Assembly: GCA_034401135.1 (NCBI GenBank)
Contig: JAWZSP010000009.1
Span: 868,001 to 932,000 of the forward strand
DNA: 64,000 nt
Source of the DNA: Volutella citrinella
Lineage: Eukaryota; Ascomycota; Sordariomycetes; Hypocreales; Nectriaceae
Direction: 5' to 3'
Under the pieces are notes generated by a model. It ran no database searches, was not told the origin of the DNA, and worked only from the letters and a program-made list of their open reading frames with translations. Of the stretch, positions 54,653-64,000 are shown piece by piece. The number at the start of each line of letters is the position of its first letter. The first letter of the stretch is position 1. A program made the position numbers and the translations under genes.

Positions 54653-57600
54653 TTAATCGTCCAGTATTTCAATGACCACTTGCGCCGGAGCCTGCGGCGC
54701 GCCTTGCTCTTGAGGCTGACCCTGGTTGCCAGGATTTGGGGTAAGCTCATCGTCGTCGGAGTCATCTGGCTCAATGACTGCACTCCAGGTGCCGTCCGCA
54801 GCAATGTTGATCGTCCGGGCCCGGTCGTTATTTTCAGCTGCGAGTTTGCGCCGAACATCCACAAAGAACTCATCTATCACCAGACTCTGAGGCCGAGCAT
54901 CAGCGTCACAGATTGGGCACTTCCAAACGTCAACCATGCAAGGCTCCTTCTTAGGTTCCTGTACATTCCTTGCCTTCGGCAGCTGCTTTTGTGGTCGAGT
55001 GTCCAGCCAGGTTTTCAGGTCGAAGCATTCGAGGTGCCGGCACTTGTCGCCCCGAACGGGCACTTCAAATATGCTTGCGCTAAAAGGGTCTGCCAAGGAG
55101 ACAGGGAGCGTGTCATCTTGTACGATGAGATCCTCAGACACGGAGGACCGTAGGCGCCGCCGAACTTCGTTCCCTGTGTGGCTTGCTTCGACACGCTGGA
55201 GGCGGTGGATTTGCGACAAAAGGAAGTCGTGGCTATGAGTTTCCACAACTTCTACAGCAACAAAATATTTAAACCCAGGCTTGATATTTTGAGGAAGTCG
55301 CGGCAGGCTGATCCTTATGGTATTCTCGCCCAAGTGGACAAAATCTGTCAGCTCAAGCGGCTGATCCTTGTGGAAGTGCTGCTTCCTGCGAATGTCCATT
55401 GAACGGCCGTTGAATTCGATGATGATGTGTCCAGGCCAGTAACAGTCAGACACAACCCAGTCCGACTCGCTGACTTCCTTCACCTTCTCTTGCCTTGAGC
55501 AAAGACGAAGACGGTATCGCAGCGAACCTTCCGAGTATTGGCAGATGGGAAAACCATTATCTTCGGTTCTCGCCAGTTTAGCGATATTTGTCTCTGGGAC
55601 GGTGAACCGCATTGTCTTGAGACCCATCTCTGCTTGAATAGCCATTGGGAGAACCACAAGTCCCTTGATGTATTGGTAAAAGCGTGAGCGAACAGGTTGT
55701 GCCGGAGCTCGTTGGGGGCTTCGTAGGCCAGCCTGGTGAAGGCCGATTGCAAGGGATTCTCTTCCATGCGTCCGTCGTGGGTGATCCCGCTCGGGAATAA
55801 TATACTCAGGGACCGGCAAGGGTCGCGCACCAGGAAATGCGGCTCGCGGCTGCTGCATCACCTGTTGAGGTTGGGCGACATGTCCCATCGGCACCCCGTT
55901 CGCAGTCATTGGCCGAGCTGGGGCAAACTGCGTATTCCGCGGTAGAGAAGATACCGCTTGGTTTGGCTGGTATGGGTTAGGATGTGATTGAAGCATGGGC
56001 TGCTGCGGCCGTTGCTGCATTTGCAACAGTTGATGTTGCATGCTCTGCTGCATTTGCTGCATTCGCTGGTGCATAGGCTGTTGCGCGTTCTGCTGCATAG
56101 GTTGTTGCGCGTTCTGCTGCATAGGCTGTTGCATTTGTTGATGAATAGATTGTTGCATAGGCTGTTGCATTTGTTGTTGAATAGCTTGCTGCATAGGGTA
56201 TGGCAATGGTTGCTGCATGGCCTGCTGCGTCGTAGGCTGGTGCAAATGCTGGTGCGTAGGCTGGTGCATAGGCTGATGAGCAGGCCGGTGCGTAGGCTGA
56301 TGGGGGTTCTGCTGCAGTTGCCGTGGCACTGTCTGTAGCATTGCCTGTGGCATTATCTGCGGTTGTTGCGTGTTGACTGGTTGCGTGAACCGCCGCGACT
56401 GATGCATTGGTCTTTGCCCTGGTTGGACAGCTTTTTGCTGCGTATGTTGCATATGGACTGGATGCGAAGGATGCGCGAGATGGTTCGAAGAAACTTGTGG
56501 AGTGGACTGCGTGTTGGGACGCAAGTTTGTGGACGGGAGAGGTGCTGGTTGATATAGGCCAGGCACCGAAGGCGGGTGAGACAAAGGTGAGGCTCGACTG
56601 ACGGGTGGTGAAGGATGCGCTTGTTCCTCCGGTAAAGACGGCCGACGCGGCGCCTCGCCTAGATAACCTGACGGGAACTGTCCTTGCTCTTGATGCGGGC
56701 TCATTGTCAAAGGACTCTGCACCATGGGGAAGCCTGTAGTAGTTGGGCTAGATATGGTGAGCGTGTCCAGCTGCTGTACGGTGCGCAATGGCGTTCCTCC
56801 ACGTGGCGACGGGGACGGAATCGAAGCTGTTCCTTGCTGGGCTGAGGCAACAGGCTGGGGCAGCGACAGAGAGCGACGAGCATTCAACTGGGCCGGTGGT
56901 TGAAAGCCGTGAGGAGATTGAGGAGACACGGCGGCTTGTGCTGGGCCAAGTTAGCGAAGATGGATGAAAACTGGGATTGTGTTTGCTGACCATTGAGAGG
57001 GGGAGGCCTGGCGACCTGCTGAACTAGACTGCGATATTGGTCGGCAAAAAACAGTCGACTTTGGCGAGTATCCTCTGGGCTGGCTCGACGAAGGGCAAGG
57101 GCAGTCTCACTGGCCTGCTCCTGGGAGAGAAGCTTCTTAAAGGATCCCGACATCGGCCCGTCTTTGACACCTAGTCGCCTACGACTCATGGTGAAAAGCA
57201 GTGACTGAAGAGTAGGTGAGTGGCATCCAAGCGCACCTGTCAGCTCGTGTGCTTGGAACGGGTAGCCCCGTGCGTCGACAGAGCCGATGGCCGAATGCCA
57301 ACAATGCGATATTCGGCTCATGAATTCGGCCACACTAGCTGCGGTCGATCTGTAACCGGGGGACTCGACAACATTAGACAGAGGGACGGGGAACTGTGAG
57401 AACCACTTGATGTGCTGAGGGGAAGCGAGGTCATTCTGTCTTAGGATGGACTGGAGCATGTTAAAAGTTATATCAATAACAGAGGCCGACAATGTGCGAT
57501 GCAGTAAATGATGGACGGTCGACGAATCAAGAGACCACGAGCAAAAGAGTTGGTGAAGAGCAAGGTAAAAGAGATCTTGAATGCCACACGCCTCTACAAG

Positions 57601-58591
57601 CAGCCAGTAACGGGGTCTCTCGCAGGCATCGTCGAGGGGTGAGTCTCCTTTTTCAAACCGCTCAATGCGCCGAGAGAGTATGTGCTGCCATGCGGCTGCC
57701 GCCTCTTCACTCCATTCCGGCGCAGGTGAGCTTGGCTGCTCGACGCGTGCTCTTTTGGCACGATGCTCAGATTCGGTAGGCGCACCTATCGCTGGCGTGA
57801 TCGTGGACGAAGACATGGCCTGCGTTACGCCGTTGCTCAGTGGAGTGGGTCCGCCCTCAACTGGCGGGATTTGAACTGAACCCGACGATATTGGAGGGCT
57901 GCTGAGCTTGCTCGCCATAGCAGCAGAAGTAGCCGAAGGTGAGCTGAATCCTGGGTCATGGCTGATCGGGTACGCTGCATCTGACAGAATTGGTTCGACA
58001 GTCGTGCTCAGTTTGGTAATGGCACCTTGGCCCGCCGTGCTAGTTGCTTCCAGAGCGTTTGGGCTAGATTCGTCCGTCAAGGCTGGTGACGGAAGGACAG
58101 GATTACTTCTGTGATTCAGTGTCAGGATAAGTGTAACAATTCGAGGTCAAAGGTGTGCGCCCCAGCAGCTCGCTTCTACAACCATGACGCTCGGGCCGAG
58201 AAAAACCGTTGCCAACGAGGACCTCTTCAGGCCCAGTATGAGAGGAAGAAGGGGCATAGGCAGATACTGGGTTTGTATAAAAGTACCTTGGTATATTGGC
58301 AGGCGCTGTAGGCTCTGTTGGATGGGCTGTAGAAGTCGCTTCCTGTTGCGCCTCGGTGTCGAATGCGATCGGCGGTTGACTAATACTGGCTGCTTTTGCG
58401 GAATGGGGTCGTTTGCGAGGGTTGGCGAGCTCATTGCTTCTGCTCGTCCCTGGGCTTGCGCCGGGGTTGGTTGTCATCCATGAGCGGCTCCGGCCGCCAA
58501 GGAAGGCGTTGAGGGCCTGGTTCGACGCGGCGATTTGGACATCACGGGGACGACCAGCCCTCGACTGGGGCTTGTTGAGCGACTGTGGCAT
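54653..58591 (-). CDS. PIAS-like SP-RING protein (probable SUMO E3 ligase)
   Basis: 1236 residues from exons 58591-58287, 58108-56991 and 56940-54653. The C-terminal part (about 1105-1160) holds an SP-RING/MIZ zinc domain: KCRHLECFDLKTWL followed by WKCPICDADARPQSL, the arrangement that binds the SUMO-E2 Ubc9. Upstream are a PINIT-like segment (HIIIEFNGRSMDIRRK, ENTIRISLP) and a Gln/Met/Pro-rich tract at about 655-790. Large MIZ proteins of this kind act in SUMO-dependent transcription or chromatin control. Intron 1 (58109-58286, GTACTT ... CTGACACTGAATCACAG) joins R-S in phase; a shorter intron starting nearer the exon end cannot be excluded. The gene has a TATATAA about 365 nt before the ATG. 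Confidence 0.82.
56071..56118 (-). repeat. 24-nt tandem repeat within the SP-RING gene
   Basis: Two adjacent 24-nt units (56071-56094, 56095-56118) differ at one base and encode the 8-residue unit QNAQQPMQ (shown in one register). Further degenerate units of the same kind (QQMQQPMQQ) surround it, so the Gln/Met tract grew by slippage or unequal exchange. Confidence 0.8.
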
Positions 58592-61500
58592 ATCACGGGT
58601 CGGAATCGCGGAGGGGCAACCTGTCCGAAGGCCTATATTAGCCGGCGACGTCCACCAAGGCCTGAGATGAAAGTCTTCGTTACCATCTGGATACTAGGTT
58701 TCATGCTCAACGTCTCCTCTTGGCGAAGTCTAAGGCCGAGTGGTTGGTCATGGTTTGGGGGGGTTTTGTGAAGATGCCACAACTTGAACGAAGATCCAAC
58801 CAAACTTGGCAGTGGAACATAAGCAGGCTGTCCTAGAACGCGACTCCTGAGGTGTGGAAATCGGGGAGCCGCGGGCGGCCACAAAGGCTGGCAGGCGGGA
58901 ATGGATGAATTAGGCAAGTATTTGGGTCATCGGTGAACGGGCACAAAGGGGGTTTTATATAATTGAGCGCGCGACTGGAGTAGCAGGTCAAGGAAGGACT
59001 TCGAAGGAGGAGGACGGCGCAGTATCGGTCACGAACGGCGGGCGGGTAATGGAGAAAGGAACTCGACGACGACGTTGGACGGTAAACGGGCGAGAACGAG
59101 GCAGGACAGGCTGCGGCTACAGCTGGGTGTTTTGAGGACAAACGCAGGTGGTAGGGGGCGACGGTGTCGTGGCTCGAGGTTTCTGATAACGGGCGCAAAC
59201 GGAGGTTGACTAGCAGGCTTCGTATCCGACGGCACAGAAAGGCGGCCGGCGCAATAGTCGGAGTGTGGGAGGGTCGACAAACGGCAAGAGTGAGGGTGAG
59301 CGAGCAAGAGTCTTTCGGCAAGCGTTTCGTCCAGGCTGTCGGTCGGCGCCAAGCCTGAGGCGCCTAGGAGCAACTGCTGCTCCTGTAGCCGCCGCCTGCC
59401 TCAGTTGGCTGGGGGTGGAGCATTCATTGGATCACTGGATCAATGTCACTGGATCACCAAGCTTAATGGGTAAGGTACCTTGTGTCGTTGCGCGCCACCT
59501 CCTTCCAGCAATTCCCGCCTGCCTCCGCAAGGCGGGCCCAACCTAGGCGCTGGAATGGGCCTGACATGAGCTAACAACCGATGCGCCATGGTGACCGCCA
59601 CACACCCTTCAGACCGGGGAGGGAGGCCATTGTGGAATTGGCATCCAATCCAAAAATGATGAGGGAGACGGGAGGGGCACGGCCGCCTCTCCAAATGACG
59701 GATCTGCGTCGTACAGCCCGTTGGCCGTTGCCGCATCCCCGTCTCGTTTGGTCCCCCGCACCACTGTGCATCTCATGGATGTGAATGCTGCAGGCTCCAG
59801 GGTTTGTCGATGGGGCTGCTCGAGGTACTACGTACTACCTACAACAGACAGGCATATGGCTCTACGGATATGGTGTCAAGAAATGCGTTGGGTTACAGCA
59901 CATTATGTACTTGGTAATTTTGGGCCGTCAGTCTAGTAGTAGTATCTCACACCAAACGGACAGCCTCGACTTATTGCTCTGCCGTTTGGGATTTGACCCC
60001 CCTGCAGCCTGCTACTCGTTCAGAACTTGCTACATGCTCCTAGGAGTACATGCCTGGCCATTCCGGGTTCACCATATTCGACAACCCATGATGTTAACAA
60101 TCATCAGTATGGCACTACGAATCCCTTCCGGGCTGTCCCTTCCAAGCAATGCGATCTTTCGACTGAACCAACCAATACTAGTTGATTGGGGAGGCGACTG
60201 ATAGGTCAATGAGATGAAGCAGCCTGTTTGCATCAGATCCTCCCGTCAACAAGTGGCTCAGTTCCGCGCCCGTTCTCCTGTGTACTACGTAAACCCGCCA
60301 TGTTGGGGCATTGACCCCTTTTCCACCCGTTACAGCAACAGTAGGAGAAAGGTGCTGGAACTCGCCGTGTGTACGGTGCGGACGCCCCAATCCACCCAAG
60401 GATGCATCCATCCCGGACGGTACGAGACCCATCCCGTGTTTGCAAGTATCAGGCCGAGCTTGTCGCATCAATCAACGGGTATCGTACCGCCCAGGAAGCG
60501 AGCCATTTCGCTTTGTTGCCGCGCGGCGCTGAGTACGTAAGGAAGTATCACATAATACAGAATGCCCTGTCCAGTAATTAGTACAGCATGCATTTTAGCT
60601 TTGCTTTTGCTTCCATGCTGCAAGTGGATCTTCATATTTCGCAGGACCCATGTTAGGTACATACCCAGATATTACATGACCAAGTCACATTAGGGTTGGA
60701 TGGGCCACATCAGTTCGTCTCAGTCGTTTCCAACAGATTTCTGCCGCGGTTCTTCGTGTCGTCTAGGACGACTGTGTGGTTCACAATGAGCGCTGGCCGC
60801 ACGAGGGAGAGAATTACCGAGACCGGGTGTGTGGAGCCGCATCAATAAGGTTATGCTTCGCAGGAGGCGAGTCGTTGCGCAAGACAGGACACCTCAGTAG
60901 GCTAACTACTGTACTTAGGTATGGGTGAAACTACGCGCTGTGCGATGAGAAGCACAAAAGGCAGTCTAAATCATCAGCCTCATTAAAACCTAGCTAAAGT
61001 ACGAGCCATTGGGGTAGATGCCACGAGGAGCGAGATGGTAACAGTTGATCTCATGCCACATGGCCATCGTTCGCAATGCACTTGGAGTCAGTGATGGGGA
61101 GGATATGGGCAGGTGCCGTCCCATGCTCAATCCGGCAAGCATTGCCTTCACCACCAACCCAGATGCGCTTGTCGCCCACCACGGTGTGACCACGACTTGT
61201 GTTTGTACATGGTGTCTCCGGGGCAGCAGAGGCCTGTTGCATGCGGCACGGAAATTCGGTTATGGCTTTCGGTTTGTCTGACTTGTCGCTAGATGCAGCA
61301 GCTGTTCAGCCCCGAATCGACGGGCCATGAGCCACAGCCAGCCAGGGTGGCCATGTTGCGGTCGGCCTCAAGTGTTGCTTGTGCTATCTATCGCCGTCCA
61401 TGGTCAATGTCATCCTCGTTGCCGTTGCGAGGTTCCGTCGAGCCAAACCCCCGGGCCGCCTGAGGTGGCAAGTCGCGAGCCAATACCCCAAGCGAAAGGC

Positions 61501-63007
61501 CGTGCACACTGCATCCGAACGTATTTCGTTTGCTGGAAGAGACACTGAGACGGTAGAGGAGCTGGGTGGCTGGAGGTACTGTGTGCTGTCTCACGCTGTG
61601 CAACAAAAGCTAAACTGGCGACTCGCCTGCGCCTGTCGGCGGCCTTGGAGGAGGACAATTAGGTTTCGGCGGTGCCTTGCATTCTACATTCCGGTACCTG
61701 AGCGTCCAGGTGCAAACCCTCATTCCTCGCTGCGACTCGAACCGGCTGGCGGTACTCTCGAGTCGTACGCCTGCTGCCGCTGGGGAGGTGGTGAGGCGGT
61801 GGTTAGGGGGAAGCGGCAGCGGAGTTGCATCGCACTCCATCTCGTCCTGGCTCCTCGTCTTCCTCCTCTTCTCATTCCCTTCACCTCCGTTTCCATGCAT
61901 CCAACCCCTGTGTGTTAGCACCATTCCACTGGCCACAGCTGGCATCACGACAACACAGCAAAAGGACATGAGCAGCCGCTTGCAAACCGCCCGCCAGCCT
62001 GCCAATCGCTAGCATCCACGGCAGACATATCTACAGGACGGTGTATTAGGTCCAGGGACGCCAGGGACAACCACGCAGGCTCCATTGCCTATCCCTTCCT
62101 TGCCAAGGTCCAAGGCCACCCGCCTGTTGTTCTCCACCTCGGACAATTGGGCCACTGGCGCCGTGCCATCCCATCATCGTGCCTTTCCTACCCCAGCAAA
62201 TTGCCTGCAGTGCCTCAGCACTGAGCACAGAGCACCACCACGACCGCCCGCCGTCAACGCATAATAACAACGACAGCCCAGCACCGCCAACACCGTAGTG
62301 CCACCAGCACGAGCCCGCTATTGTTGCTATTATTATTCATGTCAAATAACGGCCGCAAGCTACACATTTACAGTCCCGGTCCCCTCGAAGAGCTGCCTCC
62401 ACGACTCCAACAGCCCAGCCGGCCTAATTAGCCTCGCCAGTACCCCCCTCACGTCGCTCTGCTGCCCCAGTCAGTAGTGGCATAACCTGGAAACTAATAC
62501 GGGTAATACAGTGCCACCGCCAACGCCAGGCCCAGAGCACGACAGACCAATCCCTCCCACTCCAACCAACCAGTCCCAGCGCCGTTCCGCCTAACCTTCC
62601 CCACCAGGCGCCCGCTTGCGCATCCATCCCGTCTGTCTTGGTCTCCATCCTCGACCAACCCAGACCAGTCTGCTGCTAAAAAGCTACACCCAACAACGTC
62701 GACAAAAGCTTGCTCTGTTCACTGGCCCTGCGGATGGCTCATGTCAACCAGGCCCGAATCGCCCCTACCTCCGCCGTCTACTTTTGCGCCCGTCATTGGC
62801 CTCGGCTGCATCGCATCAACCTTGACGACCACGGCCACGACGACAACGAGGCCCACGCCCCCCAGTAATTAGCTGCCGCCCGACGCTTCTCCGAGCTTGC
62901 GGTCACCCCAAGACCAGACTCGGCTTCCCACCTGCCATCCTCGCCTGTTCCTTGTCTCAACCAACATCACTCCCCTGCGTCCCATCATCGACACCCTCAA
63001 ATTTGTT
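58592..63007. other. Intergenic region, 4.4 kb, between divergent genes
   Basis: The longest gene-free space here, between the SP-RING gene (minus) and the Boi-like gene (plus). TATATAA on the minus strand at about 58955-58963 may serve the SP-RING gene. The right 700 nt (about 62300-63000) is C-rich and ATG-poor on the plus strand, probably leader of the Boi-like gene. Frames inside (for example minus 58833-59321) are Ser/Pro-rich chance frames of CT-rich DNA. No RNA gene or repeat family recognised. Confidence 0.5.
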
Positions 63008-64000
63008 ATGGCCACCAAAGGTCCTGGCGAGGGCCAGGCTCGGCCTGACTTGGGCGATATCCTCCTGGTGATACGTAAGTCGTCCCTCCCGCTTTTTTCG
63101 CCCGCCCTCGGCGGCACATGTCTCCGCATCACTCCCCCTCCCCAATCGCACCACTGCCCTCCTAACACGACGCCTCTGCAGATGATTTCCAGGCCCGAAG
63201 CTCCGATGAATTGAGTCTATTCAAGGGCGACCGCGTCGAGCTCATCGAGCGCGACGACGAGTTTGGCGACGGGTGGTTCCTTGGCCGCCATCTTGTCAAC
63301 AAAAACACTGGCCTCTTCCCCGAAGGTTTGTTTCGCCGCCTCGTTGCGTTTGCTGTTCCACAGCATCAATCTGACTTTGCCCAGTCTACACTCGACCCGC
63401 GCCCAAGAATGTCCCTGCCTTCCCAGCCAAGCCCCTCGCTTCCATCCCCGACTCCGACCACCCATCGTCGCCGCTGGGTGTCGCAGACGCACCACCGCGA
63501 GAACCCTCCCCAAGTGCCCCGGCTCGGCCGATAAACGATCCGGTTACTCTACCGCTCAACTCAGCGAAACCGGAACCCGTCATTTCCAATAGTGAACCTC
63601 CGAAGCTACCAGTGCTCGCAAGCCTCTCCAGCCCCTCTCAAGACAGCCCAGTCCTACACGAAACACTGAATGTCATCAATGAGCATATCACAGACCTACG
63701 ATCGACCCCAAGCAATGGCGGATTGCAAGCCGCGGCCACCGATTCCGGTAGTGAATATAGCAGCACACCGCTCGATCACCGAGCATCCTACATCCACGGA
63801 GAGGAGACGGACGAGGAAGAGGATGCCGCGCATTCCCGTGAAGAAGTCGAGGCATGGTCACCCGATGATGTGGCCGAGTATCTTTTCACCTCGGGTGTCG
63901 AAAAGCACCACTGTGAAGTCTTCCGAGACCAAGAAATATCGGGCGAGGTTCTCCTAGCCATGGACCAAAGCTCACTTTTCATCAAGGCGTTTGATTTGGG
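63008..64000 (+). CDS. Boi-type SH3-SAM polarity protein (5-prime part)
   Basis: Partial gene cut by the window end; exons 63008-63074, 63182-63325 and 63385 onward. The first 80 residues are an SH3 domain (VIHDFQARSSDELSLFKGD, DDEFGDGWFLGRH, NTGLFPEVYT). A Pro/Ser-rich linker follows (with PPREPSPSAPARP), then a SAM domain from about residue 225 (VEAWSPDDVAEYLFTSGVEKHH ... EVLLAMDQSSLFIKAFDLG), still open at 64000. SH3 then SAM is the order of Boi1/Boi2, which also carry a C-terminal PH domain and act at sites of polarised growth with Cdc42 and exocyst. The PH domain lies outside this window. Intron 1 is 107 nt and intron 2 is 59 nt. Confidence 0.85.

Noticed and set aside
61300..62020. Overlapping frames in the 4.4-kb gap
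   Set aside because: Frames on both strands of similar length, no domain and no coherent splice model.
1..64000. CRISPR array, rRNA, insertion sequence or retrotransposon
   Set aside because: No regularly spaced repeats, no rRNA sequence, and no transposase or reverse-transcriptase motifs in any frame examined.

Overview
The window is nuclear DNA from a filamentous ascomycete, most likely a sordariomycete of the Hypocreales; the species cannot be named from sequence alone. The evidence is GC-rich coding sequence, 40-180 nt GT-AG introns with CTAAC/CTGAC branch sites just before the acceptor, three Zn(II)2Cys6 regulators, Pezizomycotina-type families (2EXR, GT31, fungal Hsp30, F-box) and a eukaryotic tRNA-Gly. 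Twenty-two protein-coding genes (one cut by the right edge) and one tRNA were resolved. Multi-exon genes were rebuilt by hand; every listed splice keeps the frame.

Left part (1-26.9 kb) is accessory: an SDR oxidoreductase tail-to-tail with a Zn2Cys6 factor; an F-box-like protein; a second Zn2Cys6 factor; an HRI1-like protein; a cytochrome P450; a dimeric alpha/beta-barrel protein divergent from a homogentisate-dioxygenase-like enzyme; an Hsp30-type small heat-shock protein divergent from a CCCH zinc-finger protein; an FAD monooxygenase; an F-box protein; a DUF3445 (heme-dependent N-demethylase-type) protein with a membrane anchor; and a GT31-type glycosyltransferase. The stretch from the second regulator to the dioxygenase (8.9-16.3 kb) looks like a small aromatic-catabolism or tailoring neighbourhood. 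The barrel/dioxygenase promoter carries a perfect 12-bp inverted repeat.

A 3-kb gene-poor, partly AT-rich gap (26.9-30.0 kb) precedes a 1349-residue protein I cannot assign. From 34.8 to 46.2 kb lies a housekeeping block: NatB auxiliary subunit (Naa25/Mdm20), Cox23, geranylgeranyltransferase-I beta subunit (Cdc43), Ilm1, and a CAMK-like kinase.

The right part (46.2-64 kb) holds a 2EXR protein, tRNA-Gly(GCC), a T5orf172 (GIY-YIG-like) protein, a third Zn2Cys6 factor, a large PIAS-like SP-RING protein with a Gln/Met-rich tract, a 4.4-kb gap, and the start of a Boi-type SH3-SAM polarity protein. No transposon, CRISPR array or rRNA was recognised. The most interesting leads are the diverged homogentisate-dioxygenase paralogue with its palindromic promoter element, a heat-shock element of the step type in front of Hsp30, and the unassigned 1349-residue protein.
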